A DNA stretch of 64,000 nt from assembly GCF_010731635.1 (NCBI RefSeq), contig NZ_AP022583.1, forward strand, positions 1,178,001 to 1,242,000. Direction: 5' to 3'. The notes under the pieces were generated by a model. That model saw nothing but the letters and a program-made list of their open reading frames with translations, was not told the origin of the DNA and did no database searches. Shown in pieces: positions 16,865 through 27,225 of the stretch (positions are counted from its first letter, which is position 1; every line of letters starts with the position of its first letter). This stretch comes from Mycobacterium noviomagense (GTDB lineage Bacteria > Actinomycetota > Actinomycetes > Mycobacteriales > Mycobacteriaceae). A program made the position numbers and the translations under genes.

Positions 16865-18075
16865 CCGTACAGGTGGGCGACCGCCCGGACGAACTGTTGC
16901 TCGACCCCTACGACTACCACTTCCACGAGGACCCGTACCCGTACTACCGGCGGCTGCGCGACGAGGCTCCGCTGTACCGCAACGACGAGCTGAAGTTCTG
17001 GGCGCTGTCGCGTCATCACGACGTGCTGCAGGGCTTCCGCAACAGCACCGCGCTGTCGAACGCGTACGGCGTATCCCTGGATCCCGTTTCCCGCACCGCC
17101 GATGCGCACAAGGTGATGTCGTTCCTGGCCATGGACGACCCCGGCCACCTTCGGCTGCGCACCCTTGTGTCGAAGGGCTTCACGCCGCGGCGGATCCGCG
17201 AACTCGAGCCACGGGTACGCGAGCTTGCCAAGACCCATCTCGACGGTGCCCTGCAATCCGACAGTTTCGATTTCATCGCCGAATTCGCCGGCAAGCTGCC
17301 AATGGACGTGATCTCGGAGCTGATGGGCGTGCCCGAGCCCGACCGGCCCCGCATCCGTGCGTTGGCCGACGGAGTGCTGCACCGCGAGGAGGGCCTGGCT
17401 GACGTTCCGCAAAGCGCGATGCAGGCGTCGATCGATTTGATGGCCTACTACACCGAGCTGATCGCCGAATTCAAGAAAATCCCCGCTGACAACCTGACTT
17501 CGGCGCTGCTGGAGGCCGAGATCGACGGCGACCGGCTCACCGACGAGGAGATCCTGGGGTTCCTGTTCCTGATGGTGATTGCCGGCAACGAGACGACCAC
17601 CAAGCTGCTCGGCAACGCCGTCTACTGGGCAGCACGCAACCCCGACCAGTTGGCGCAGGTGTTCGCCGACCACACCAAAATTCCGCTGTGGGTGGAAGAG
17701 ACTCTGCGCTACGACACCTCTAGCCAGATCCTGGCCCGCACTGTGGCGCACGACCTTACGATGTACGGCACCACGGTCCCCGAAGGAGACGTGCTGTTGT
17801 TGTTGCCGGGTTCGGCCAACCGCGACGACCGGGTTTTCCCTGACCCCGACGACTACCGCATCGGCCGCGAAATCGGTTCGAAGCTGGTCAGTTTCGGCAG
17901 CGGCGCGCATTTCTGCCTGGGAGCGCATTTGGCGCGGATGGAGGGCCGGGTGGCGCTGGAAGAACTGCTGAACCGCATCCGCGGCTATGTGGTCGACGAA
18001 CACAACGCGGTGCGAGTGCATTCCAGCAACGTGCGCGGGTTCGCCTACTTGCCGATCAGCGTGGAGGTTGCGTAA
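16861..18075 (+). CDS. cyp123: Cytochrome P450 CYP123
   Basis: A 404-residue P450. The I-helix is AGNETTTKL, ExxR is in VEETLRYD and the heme-binding cysteine lies in FGSGAHFCLGAHLARMEG. The opening DELLLDPYDYHFHEDPYPYYRRLRDEAPLYRN is typical of this orphan mycobacterial family. It overlaps the TetR gene upstream and abuts the SDR gene (TAA then ATG), the same order as Rv0767c-Rv0766c-Rv0765c. The natural substrate is not established. The ferredoxin encoded four genes on is a likely electron donor. Confidence 0.92.
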   Translation: MTVQVGDRPDELLLDPYDYHFHEDPYPYYRRLRDEAPLYRNDELKFWALSRHHDVLQGFRNSTALSNAYGVSLDPVSRTADAHKVMSFLAMDDPGHLRLRTLVSKGFTPRRIRELEPRVRELAKTHLDGALQSDSFDFIAEFAGKLPMDVISELMGVPEPDRPRIRALADGVLHREEGLADVPQSAMQASIDLMAYYTELIAEFKKIPADNLTSALLEAEIDGDRLTDEEILGFLFLMVIAGNETTTKLLGNAVYWAARNPDQLAQVFADHTKIPLWVEETLRYDTSSQILARTVAHDLTMYGTTVPEGDVLLLLPGSANRDDRVFPDPDDYRIGREIGSKLVSFGSGAHFCLGAHLARMEGRVALEELLNRIRGYVVDEHNAVRVHSSNVRGFAYLPISVEVA

Positions 18076-18890
18076 ATGCCGCGCTTCGAACCGCATCCTG
18101 ACCGACGCCCCGCCATCGTGGCCGGTGCTTCGTCGGGCATTGGGGCAGCCACCGCGGTGGAACTTGCCGCTCGCGGCTTTCCGGTCGCGCTGGGAGCCCG
18201 TCGGGTCGAGAAATGCGAGGAGATTGCCGGCCAGATCCGAGCCGAGGGTGGTGAGGCCGTCGCGCTCCACCTCGACGTCACCGATCCGGAGTCGGTCACG
18301 GGCTTCGTGCACCGCGCCACGGAACAACTCGGCGACATCGAGCTACTCGTCGCCGGCGCCGGAGACACCTATTTCGGCCGCTTGCACGAAATCAGCACCG
18401 ACGTCTTCGAATCCCAAGTGCAAATCCACCTGATCGGCGCCAACCGGTTGGCCACCGCGGTGCTGCCCGGCATGCTGGAGCGCCAACGCGGCGACCTCAT
18501 CTTCGTGGGCTCCGACGTCGCGCTGCGCCAGCGGCCGCACATGGGCGCCTACGGCGCGGCAAAAGCCGCGCTGGTGGCCATGGTCACCAACCTGCAAATG
18601 GAACTCGAAGGAACCGGTGTGCGCGCCTCGATCGTGCATCCAGGCCCGACGAAAACCGGCATGGGCTGGAGCCTGCCGCCCGAATCGATCGGCCCGATGC
18701 TCGAAGACTGGGCCAAGTGGGGACAAGCCCGCCACAACTATTTCCTGCGTCCATCAGACCTGGCCCGGGCGATCGCGTTCGTCGCCGAAACACCGCGCGG
18801 CGGCTTCATCACGTCGATGGAAATACAACCCGAGGCGCCGCTGTCGAACGCGCCGGCCGAACGCAAGCAACTGAAGTACCCGGAGGAGTC

Positions 18891-18894
<4 letters not shown>
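18076..18894 (+). CDS. Short-chain dehydrogenase/reductase
   Basis: A 272-residue SDR. It has VAGASSGIGAATAVEL for cofactor binding, ARRVEK (basic, so NADP is likely) and the catalytic YGAAKAA. The loop after it (HPGPTKTGMGWSLPPE) is longer than in classical members, suggesting a bulky substrate. It lies between cyp123 and cyp51 with no spacing at the 5' end and a 4-bp overlap with cyp51, matching Rv0765c. It could oxidise or reduce a product of one of the two P450s; this is inference. Confidence 0.9.
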
Positions 18895-20470
<1,576 letters not shown>

Positions 20471-20472
20471 CC

Positions 20473-21018
20473 GTGGCCGCATTTCCGCGCGAGGAACTCG
20501 AGCAATGGGTGCAGTCCTGGCTGAGGGCCAACAAGGAGTGTGAGCGGTCGGGCGACTGGAAGCCGCTGGCCGACTTCTATGCCCCCGACGCCACCTACGG
20601 CTGGAACATCGGCCCCAAGGAGGACGTGATGTGCGTCGGGATCGACGAGATCCGGGACATCGCGCTCGGCCTCGAAATGGAGGGTCTGGAGAACTGGCAG
20701 TACCCATACCAGAAGGTCATCATCGACGACCGCCAAGGCGAGATCGTCGGGTTCTGGAAGCAGGTCGTCGTCGACAAGGACGGCGGTCGGCAGGAGATCT
20801 ACGGAATCGGCGGCAGCTGGTTTCGGCTCAACGCCGACAAGCTCATCGAGTGGCAGCGCGACTTTTTCGACTTCGGCCACGTCCAGGCCCTCTACATGGA
20901 TTTGATGAAGGCGGGCAAGCTGTCGACGGGCATGCAGAAGCGGATCGAGCGCAGCCTCGCCGGTGAGAAGCTGCCCGGCTACTACCCGCTGGGCAAAGCC
21001 CCGGTGCCTCTCTGGTAG
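20473..21018 (+). CDS. NTF2/SnoaL-like conserved protein
   Basis: A 181-residue protein with an NTF2-like cone fold suggested by WVQSWLRANKECERSGDWKPLADFYAPDATYGWNIG and IDEIRDIALGLEMEGLENW. No catalytic residues can be assigned. The GTG start at 20473 is 2 nt after the ferredoxin stop, so it belongs to the cyp51 operon (Rv0762c position). Fold relatives act on polycyclic or steroid-like substrates, which fits the operon, but a function is not established. Confidence 0.82.
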   Translation: MAAFPREELEQWVQSWLRANKECERSGDWKPLADFYAPDATYGWNIGPKEDVMCVGIDEIRDIALGLEMEGLENWQYPYQKVIIDDRQGEIVGFWKQVVVDKDGGRQEIYGIGGSWFRLNADKLIEWQRDFFDFGHVQALYMDLMKAGKLSTGMQKRIERSLAGEKLPGYYPLGKAPVPLW

Positions 21019-21068
21019 CAGCCCCGCTGTTTACCGCCTAGTGACGCAGGTCATAATGGGCTAGGAAC

Positions 21069-21082
21069 GAGAACACGTTCTA
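21069..21082. promoter_or_regulatory. KstR-like operator upstream of adhB
   Basis: GAGAACACGTTCTA matches the KstR consensus TnnAACnnGTTnnA at seven of eight fixed positions (G for the first T). Its AGAAC/GTTCT half-sites are perfect. It lies 62 bp before the adhB start in a 126-bp gap. KstR is the TetR repressor of mycobacterial cholesterol genes, so the adhB unit may respond to sterol. Confidence 0.6.
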
Positions 21083-21144
21083 AATTGCCGTCCCGCCCTC
21101 TTTCGCCGACCAGTCGGGTCAGGGCTTGCTAGTGGAGGTTCACC

Positions 21145-22272
21145 GTGAAGACAAAAGGCGCGCTGATCTGGGAGTTCAATCAGCCGTGGTCGGTCGAGGA
21201 AATCGAGATCGGCGAACCACGTAAGCACGAGGTCAAGATTCAGATGGAAGCGGCGGGCATGTGCCACTCCGACCACCATCTGGTGACCGGCGGCATCCCG
21301 ATGGCGGGCTTTCCGGTGCTAGGGGGACACGAGGGTGCGGGCATCGTCACCGAAGTCGGGCCCGGCGTCGAGGACCTCGCCGAAGGCGACCATGTGGTGT
21401 TGTCGTTCATCCCGTCGTGCGGAAAATGTCAGTCCTGTCAGGCAGGGATGCGTAACCTGTGCGATCTGGGCGCCGGGCTGCTCAACGGCGCCGCGGTGTC
21501 CGACGGCACGTTCCGCATTCAGGCCCGCGGCCAGAACGTCTACCCGATGACGCTGCTGGGCACGTTCTCGCCCTACATGGTGGTGCACGAGAGCTCGGTG
21601 GTGAAGATCGACCCGTCGGTGCCGTTCGAGGTGGCCTGCCTGGTCGGCTGCGGTGTCACCACCGGCTACGGTTCGGCGACGCGGACCGCCGACATCCGCC
21701 CCGGGGACGACGTCGCGATCGTCGGTGTGGGCGGGGTCGGCATGGCGGCGCTGCAGGGCGCGGTCAACGCCGGCGCCCGCTACATCTTCGTCGTCGAGCC
21801 GGTGGAGTGGAAGCGTGACCAGGCACTCAAATTCGGTGCCACCCATGTGTATCCGGACATCGAGGCCGCGCTGATGGGCATCGCCGAGGTCACTTACGGT
21901 CTGATGGCCAAAAAAGTGATCGTCACCGTCGGCGAGCTCAAGGGCGCCGACATCGATAGCTATATCAACATCACCGCCAAGGGCGGCACCTGCGTGCTGA
22001 CCGCCATCGGCAGCCTGCTGGACACCGACGTGACGCTGAACCTCGCGATGCTGACCCTGATGCAAAAGAACCTACAGGGCACCATCTTCGGTGGCGGAAA
22101 CCCGCAGTACGACATTCCCCAGCTGCTGTCGATGTACAAAGCGGGCAAGCTCAACCTCGACGACATGATCACCCGGCAGTACAAGCTTGAGCAGATCAAC
22201 GACGGCTATCAAGACATGTTGGACGGCAAGAACATTCGCGGCATCATCCGCTATACCGACGCCGACAGGTAG
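21145..22272 (+). CDS. adhB: Zinc-containing alcohol dehydrogenase (NDMA-dependent type)
   Basis: A 375-residue class III-like medium-chain dehydrogenase. The catalytic zinc site is Cys in GMCHSDHH with LGGHEGAG, the structural zinc is bound by CGKCQSCQAGMRNLC and the cofactor domain has GVGGVGMAALQGA. Nicotinoprotein NDMA-dependent alcohol dehydrogenases of actinobacteria have this build and hold NAD tightly. GTG at 21145 follows GTGGAGG. It is Rv0761c-like and follows the cyp51 operon after 126 bp containing a KstR-like box. It may oxidise an alcohol formed by the P450s. Confidence 0.93.
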   Translation: MKTKGALIWEFNQPWSVEEIEIGEPRKHEVKIQMEAAGMCHSDHHLVTGGIPMAGFPVLGGHEGAGIVTEVGPGVEDLAEGDHVVLSFIPSCGKCQSCQAGMRNLCDLGAGLLNGAAVSDGTFRIQARGQNVYPMTLLGTFSPYMVVHESSVVKIDPSVPFEVACLVGCGVTTGYGSATRTADIRPGDDVAIVGVGGVGMAALQGAVNAGARYIFVVEPVEWKRDQALKFGATHVYPDIEAALMGIAEVTYGLMAKKVIVTVGELKGADIDSYINITAKGGTCVLTAIGSLLDTDVTLNLAMLTLMQKNLQGTIFGGGNPQYDIPQLLSMYKAGKLNLDDMITRQYKLEQINDGYQDMLDGKNIRGIIRYTDADR

Positions 22273-22277
22273 CGACC

Positions 22278-23366
22278 GTGACTCAACCGGTGCGGGTGTT
22301 CCAGGTAGCCTCCGGGAATGTCGGCAGCGAGATGATCAAACGGATCGCCCGCCATCCTGACCTGGAACTCATCGGGCTGCACTGCTATTCACCCGACAAA
22401 GTGGGCCGCGACGCCGGTGAGATCGCCGGTATCAGCCCGATCGGTGTGACGGCCACGGGGACGGTGGACGAGATCATCGCGGCCGGCCCGGACTGCGTGA
22501 CCTTTCTCGGCGTGTGGCCCGACCTCGACCTGTACGAACGCGTCCTAGAAGCTGGCATCAATATCGTCACGACCGCGGACTGGGTCACGGGCCATCATCG
22601 CAACACCAATCACCGGCTACCCGACGGCCGAACCGAAGCCGAAGTGCTGCAGGCCGCCTGCCTTCGCGGGAACTCGACGTTCTACGGAACGGGCATGAAT
22701 CCCGGGCTCGCGCAGATCCTGACGATCGTGCACAGCGCCGACGTCGCCGACATCGAGAACGTCACCTGCATCGAGTCCGTGGACGTCTCGTGTCACCACT
22801 CGGCTCCGACATGGGCCAACTGCGGATTCGGCCGCCCCGTCGACAATCCCGAAGTGCCGCGTTTGCTCGAGCTGGGCACCCGGGTGTTCGAAGACGGCGT
22901 GCGGATGATGGCCGACTGCCTCGATATCGCACTGGATGAAGTCACGTTCTCCTACCAGCTCGGTGCCTGCACGAAGGACGTCGACCTCGGCTGGTATTCC
23001 TTGCCCGCCGGCTCAGTGGGCGGTGCGGCGTTCCAGTACGTCGGCACCACCGGCGGGGTGCCGCGAGTGGAGCTGCGCCTGGAATGGCAGATGACACCAC
23101 ACACCAAGCCGCACTGGGATATTCAGGGCTGCTACATCACCAAGATCCAGGGCGATCCCTGCGTCTACAGCAAGCATCTGATCCTGCCCAAGCCGGGCAC
23201 AGACTTCTCGACCCCGGAGTCGTTCGCGGCGATCGGGATGACCGTCACCGGTATGCCCGCACTCAACTCCATCCGCGCAGTGGTCGACGCGCCGCCGGGC
23301 ATCGCCACCAGCGCCGACCTGCCGCTACGTGCGTTCGCCGGCCGTTTCGCCCTACCGCCGCAGTGA
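22278..23366 (+). CDS. Dihydrodipicolinate reductase-like NAD(P)-binding protein
   Basis: A 362-residue protein with an N-terminal Rossmann domain (VRVFQVASGNVGSEMIKRIA) and TADWVTGHH and FYGTGMNPGLAQIL motifs. These are seen in mycobacterial proteins annotated as dihydrodipicolinate-reductase-like or 2,4-diaminopentanoate-dehydrogenase-like. It is not lysine-pathway DapB. It starts 5 nt after adhB and overlaps the next reductase by 4 bp, so it is in the adhB transcript. As I recall, this gene is absent between Rv0761c and Rv0760c in M. tuberculosis. Substrate unknown; a carbonyl or enone intermediate is possible. Confidence 0.75.
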   Translation: MTQPVRVFQVASGNVGSEMIKRIARHPDLELIGLHCYSPDKVGRDAGEIAGISPIGVTATGTVDEIIAAGPDCVTFLGVWPDLDLYERVLEAGINIVTTADWVTGHHRNTNHRLPDGRTEAEVLQAACLRGNSTFYGTGMNPGLAQILTIVHSADVADIENVTCIESVDVSCHHSAPTWANCGFGRPVDNPEVPRLLELGTRVFEDGVRMMADCLDIALDEVTFSYQLGACTKDVDLGWYSLPAGSVGGAAFQYVGTTGGVPRVELRLEWQMTPHTKPHWDIQGCYITKIQGDPCVYSKHLILPKPGTDFSTPESFAAIGMTVTGMPALNSIRAVVDAPPGIATSADLPLRAFAGRFALPPQ

Positions 23367-25417
23367 AAACGTTCCCACACCTGCTTCAGCCCGGACGGAT
23401 CGGCACCATGTCGGTGCGCAACCGGCTGGTGATGTCCCCGATGGAAACGATGTACGGCACCCCGGACGGGCTGCCTTCGCAGCGCACCCGCGACTACTTT
23501 GCCGCCCGCGCCAAGGGTGGCGTCGGCCTGATTACCGTGGGCGCCACCGGGATCGACCATCGCCACCTCGAAACCCCTGGAAGCCTGCACTTGGGCACCG
23601 ACGAATCGGTGCCCGCCCACCGGGCACTGGTGGAGGCGGTGCACGAGCACGGCGCCAAGATTCAACCGCAGATCGTGCACGCCGGCCCCGACAGCCTGGG
23701 CCCGGAGATGCACGGTGTCGCGGCACTGGGTCCGTCGGTGATTCCCTCGTATTTGACCGGCCGTCCGTCGGCGGAGATCACCAAAGAACAACTCACTGAG
23801 GTGTTCGACTTGTTCAAGGCCGCGGTGCGCCGCGCCGCGGAAGCCGGATACGACGGCATCGAGCTGCACGCCGCCCACGGCTACATGCTGCTGGGATCAT
23901 TCCTTGCGCCGCAACGCAACCGGCGCACCGACGAGTATCGCGGCGATTCCATGCGGGGCCGGCTGCGCGTGGTGCTGGAGACGCTGGCTGCGGTCCGCTC
24001 CGAGATCGGCGACGCGCTGCCGATCACGTTGCGTATCTCCGGCTACGAACGGGTCGCCGGCGGCCGCCCGATCTACGAAACCGCGCAGGTGGCCCCACAG
24101 TTGGTAGCCGCGGGCGTGGACGCCTTCCACGTCAGCGGCGGCGTGATCGACCGGCTGGTCACCCGGATGGTCAACGGCGCCGACGACGGCGACGCGCTCA
24201 ACGTCGGCGCCGCGGCCGCGGTCAAGGAGGTGGTCGACGTGCCGGTGATCGCCGTCGGCCGCATCCACGACCCCCAGCGGGCCGAACAAATCTTGGCCGA
24301 CGGGCGCGCCGACTTCATCGCCATGGGCCGGCCGCTGCTCGCCGACGCCGAGCTCCCGCACAAACTGCTTGCCGGACAAGCACACCGGGTGCGCAAGTGC
24401 ATCTCGTGTGAAAACTGCATCGACGCGATGGAGCTGCGCTTCTCCGTCGACTGCGCGGTCAACCCCCGCACCGGCAAGGAACGCGAACTGGCTGCGGGTC
24501 GCGCGGCACATCCCAAGCAAGTCGTGGTGATCGGCGGAGGCCCGGCCGGACTGGAAGCGGCTCGCGTCGCCGCCGAACGCGGACACCACGTCAAACTGTT
24601 CGAACGCCATCGCCAGTTGGGCGGCGCGTTGCGCTGGGCGTCGGTTCTGCACCCGGAGAACGAACCGTTCCTGCGCTACCTGCGCGACGAGATCGGCCGC
24701 AGCACCGCGGAGGTGCATGTGGACCAAGCTGTTTCGGCCGACGACGTCATCGCCCTGGACCCCGATGTCGTCGTGGTCGCTACCGGCGGGCGCATCGCCG
24801 TTCCCTCGATTTCCGGCGCCACACTCCCCCATGTGCATACCGGTCCCGGCCTGCGTGAATCGCTCGCTGGGCACGCTGACTCCGCGGATCCGGCATGGCA
24901 GCGGCTCAGTTCCCGGCTGCTGTCGGGATGGCGACAGCGGCTGGTACAACCCGCGGCGGTTCGATTGGCGACCCGGGCGTGGATGCCGCTGGGCCGGCGC
25001 GTCACGATCATCGGCGGTGACCTGGTCGCATTGGAATTGGCCGAGTTCCTCGCCAGCCGTGGCCGGTTCGTGTCGATTCTCGAGTCGGGCAAGGCCATCG
25101 CGCCGGAGGTTGGCAACAAGCGCAAGACCGAACACATGGATCGCCTGGACCGGCTCGGTGTCACCGTGCATGTCCGGGCAACGGTCGAGCAGATCACCAC
25201 GGACAGTGTCATTTTCACCCCGTCCGGCGGCACAACCCGGCAATTGCCTGCCGACGGCGTCGTTCTCGCCGGAACGCCCGAACCCGACACTGAGCTCTTC
25301 GACACCCTGGTGGCCAGCATGCCCGACGCCGAGGTCCATGCCGCCGGAGACTGCAGCGGCCTCGGCCTGATTCGCAAAGCCACCGAAGACGGCGCCCGAA
25401 TCGCGTGTGCCATCTAA
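23363..25417 (+). CDS. NADH:flavin oxidoreductase / 2,4-dienoyl-CoA reductase-like enzyme
   Basis: A 684-residue three-domain flavoprotein. Residues 1-350 form an old-yellow-enzyme FMN barrel (LVMSPMETMYG, FLAPQRNRRTDEYGG-type region). Next is a 4Fe-4S site, KCISCENC plus a distal Cys in VDCAVNP. Residues 390-684 bind FAD and NAD (VVIGGGPAGLEAARVAAERGH, VTIIGGDLVALELAEFL). This is the layout of FadH, trimethylamine dehydrogenase and bile-acid enoate reductases. GTG at 23363 overlaps the preceding stop. It probably reduces a C=C bond of an acyl-CoA or steroid dienone; context supports a lipid or steroid substrate. Confidence 0.9.
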   Translation: MKTFPHLLQPGRIGTMSVRNRLVMSPMETMYGTPDGLPSQRTRDYFAARAKGGVGLITVGATGIDHRHLETPGSLHLGTDESVPAHRALVEAVHEHGAKIQPQIVHAGPDSLGPEMHGVAALGPSVIPSYLTGRPSAEITKEQLTEVFDLFKAAVRRAAEAGYDGIELHAAHGYMLLGSFLAPQRNRRTDEYRGDSMRGRLRVVLETLAAVRSEIGDALPITLRISGYERVAGGRPIYETAQVAPQLVAAGVDAFHVSGGVIDRLVTRMVNGADDGDALNVGAAAAVKEVVDVPVIAVGRIHDPQRAEQILADGRADFIAMGRPLLADAELPHKLLAGQAHRVRKCISCENCIDAMELRFSVDCAVNPRTGKERELAAGRAAHPKQVVVIGGGPAGLEAARVAAERGHHVKLFERHRQLGGALRWASVLHPENEPFLRYLRDEIGRSTAEVHVDQAVSADDVIALDPDVVVVATGGRIAVPSISGATLPHVHTGPGLRESLAGHADSADPAWQRLSSRLLSGWRQRLVQPAAVRLATRAWMPLGRRVTIIGGDLVALELAEFLASRGRFVSILESGKAIAPEVGNKRKTEHMDRLDRLGVTVHVRATVEQITTDSVIFTPSGGTTRQLPADGVVLAGTPEPDTELFDTLVASMPDAEVHAAGDCSGLGLIRKATEDGARIACAI

Positions 25418-25435
25418 CAAGAAGGAGTGAAACCC

Positions 25436-25861
25436 ATGTCGCAGGAAACCATTCAACAGTCGCCAGCTTTGACGGCGTCGCAGTCGTCGTGGCGGTGCGT
25501 GCAGGCCCATGACCGGGAGGGTTGGCTGGCGCTGATGGCCGACGACGTCGTGGTCGAAGACCCGATCGGCGAGGCACCCACCAACCCGGACGGCACCGGC
25601 GTGCGCGGCAAGGACGGCGTCGCTGCGTTCTACGACGCCAACATCGCCGCCAACCAGCTCACCATCACCTGCGAGGAGACTTTCCCGTCGAGTTCGCCCA
25701 ACGAGATCGCTCATATCCTGGTGCTGCGCAGCAAGTTCGACAACGGCGTCACCAGCACCGTGCGCGGGGTGTTCACCTACCGGGTCAACGACGCCGGGCT
25801 GATCACCAATATGCGCGGCTACTGGAACCTCGACATGATGACCTTCGGCAAGGCCGAGTGA
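25436..25861 (+). CDS. Ketosteroid-isomerase-like (SnoaL/NTF2) protein
   Basis: A 141-residue NTF2-fold protein: WRCVQAHDREGWLALMADDVVVEDPIGEAPTNPDG, then GVRGKDGVAAFYDANIAANQ and GVFTYRVNDAGLITNMRGYW. It closely resembles Rv0760c, whose known structure is ketosteroid-isomerase-like. The start is the ATG after GAAGGAGTGAAACCC. It overlaps the next SDR gene by 4 bp. Acid residues in the conical pocket could support delta5-delta4 isomerisation, but activity cannot be proved from sequence. Confidence 0.85.
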   Translation: MSQETIQQSPALTASQSSWRCVQAHDREGWLALMADDVVVEDPIGEAPTNPDGTGVRGKDGVAAFYDANIAANQLTITCEETFPSSSPNEIAHILVLRSKFDNGVTSTVRGVFTYRVNDAGLITNMRGYWNLDMMTFGKAE

Positions 25862-26748
25862 CCTCAGCTGAGCCGCTACTAGCGGGCCGCGCCGCGGTGG
25901 TCGTCGGCGGGTCGCGCGGTATCGGGGCCGCCGTCGCCGTCCAGCTGGCGAGGCATGGTGCCGCGGTGGTGGTCAACGGCCGCGATCGCGAGGCCGCCGA
26001 GGAGACCGCCGCAGGCATCACTGCGGCTGGCCGTACCGCGGTGGCACACGCGGGCTCACCGTCCGATCAGCCGACCGCAGAATCGTTGATCGACAGGTGT
26101 ATTGACGATTTCGGCGGAATCCACATTTTGGTGAACTGCGCCGGGATCGCCGAGCCGGTTGGCTCATCGATCCTCAATATCACCCCGGCCGATTTTCGTG
26201 AGCTGCTCGATGCGCACCTGGGCACGGTGTTCGCCACTTGCCGCGCGGCGGCACCGAGGATGGTCGAGCAGGGCGGCGGCAGCATCGTCAACACCGGATC
26301 GGTAGCGTTTCTGGGCGATTATGGCGGCAGCGGCTATCCCGCCGGCAAGGGTGCGGTCAACAGCCTGACGCTGGCGATCGCCGCCGAGCTCAAGGAGCAC
26401 CGGGTCCGCGCCAATGTCGTATGCCCGGGCGCCAAGACCCGGCTGTCCAGCGGGCCGGATTACGAGGCCCACGTCAGAGAGCTGAACCGGCGCGGAATGC
26501 TGGATGACGCCAGCATGCACGCCTCTCTGGATGCCGCGCCACCGGAGTATGTAGCACCGATGTACGCGTATCTCGCCAGTGACCTCGCCGAGCACATAAC
26601 CGGCGAAACCTTCGTCGCCGCAGGCGGATTCGTCGGGCAGCTCCCACGGCCGACTCCTGCCGTCATCGGCTACCGCGACCATCACGACTCGCCGCCGTGG
26701 TCCGTATCCGAGCTGGCCGAGTTGATGCGGCAGCGGGTCAGTGGTTGA
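25858..26748 (+). CDS. Short-chain dehydrogenase/reductase
   Basis: A 296-residue SDR with VVVGGSRGIGAAVAVQLARHG and NGRDRE (Arg after beta-2, so NADP is possible), NCAG, Ser in NTGSVAFLGDYGGSGYPAGKG and the Tyr-x3-Lys within YPAGK. The C-terminal extension of about 45 residues beyond GGFVGQ is unusual. It is co-transcribed with the isomerase-like gene (GTGA overlap). A 3-hydroxysteroid or other hydroxyl substrate would fit the neighbours; this is inference. Confidence 0.88.
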   Translation: MTSAEPLLAGRAAVVVGGSRGIGAAVAVQLARHGAAVVVNGRDREAAEETAAGITAAGRTAVAHAGSPSDQPTAESLIDRCIDDFGGIHILVNCAGIAEPVGSSILNITPADFRELLDAHLGTVFATCRAAAPRMVEQGGGSIVNTGSVAFLGDYGGSGYPAGKGAVNSLTLAIAAELKEHRVRANVVCPGAKTRLSSGPDYEAHVRELNRRGMLDDASMHASLDAAPPEYVAPMYAYLASDLAEHITGETFVAAGGFVGQLPRPTPAVIGYRDHHDSPPWSVSELAELMRQRVSG

Positions 26749-26814
26749 GTGCCGTTCCGACACGACGGTCTCCACGCTTGACGCGTGATAGCGCAGCCCA
26801 CCATGCTCAGGCGC

Positions 26815-27225
26815 ATGGCCACTGTCTTCACCAAGATCATCAACCGGGAACTGCCGGGCAGGTTCGTGTACGAGGACGACGAGATCGCCGCTTTCCTGTC
26901 CATCGAGCCGATGACGCAAGGGCACACGTTGGTGGTGCCGCGCGCGGAGATCGATCAATGGCAAGACGTTGACCGCGAGGTGTTCGCCCGGGTGATGGCG
27001 GTGGCGCAGCTCATCGGTAAGGCGGTGTGCCGGGCATTCGACACACTGCGTGCCGGGTTGATTATTGCCGGGCTCGAGGTGCCTCATCTGCACGTGCACG
27101 TCTTTCCCACCCGCCATCTCAGCGACTTCGGTTTCGCCAATGTGGAGCGCAACCCGTCCCCGCAGTCCCTGGACGAGGCGCAAGCCAAGATCAAAGCGGC
27201 GCTGGCCGAATTGGGTGCAGCCTAG
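26815..27225 (+). CDS. HIT-family (histidine triad) protein
   Basis: A 136-residue HIT protein: [39 protein letters not shown] and the catalytic triad [11 protein letters not shown] enzymes hydrolyse nucleoside phosphoramidates or dinucleoside polyphosphates. The ATG at 26815 (MATVFTKI) is preferred over upstream candidates because the family starts there. It corresponds to Rv0759c and converges on phoR. The two TAG stop codons overlap in a shared CTAG at 27222-27225. Confidence 0.92.
   Translation: MATVFTKIINRELPGRFVYEDDEIAAFLSIEPMTQGHTLVVPRAEIDQWQDVDREVFARVMAVAQLIGKAVCRAFDTLRAGLIIAGLEVPHLHVHVFPTRHLSDFGFANVERNPSPQSLDEAQAKIKAALAELGAA

Noticed and set aside
23897..25714. 605-residue minus-strand frame opposite the FMN/FAD reductase
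   Set aside because: Long only because of GC bias; the opposite strand encodes a complete enzyme with all motifs.
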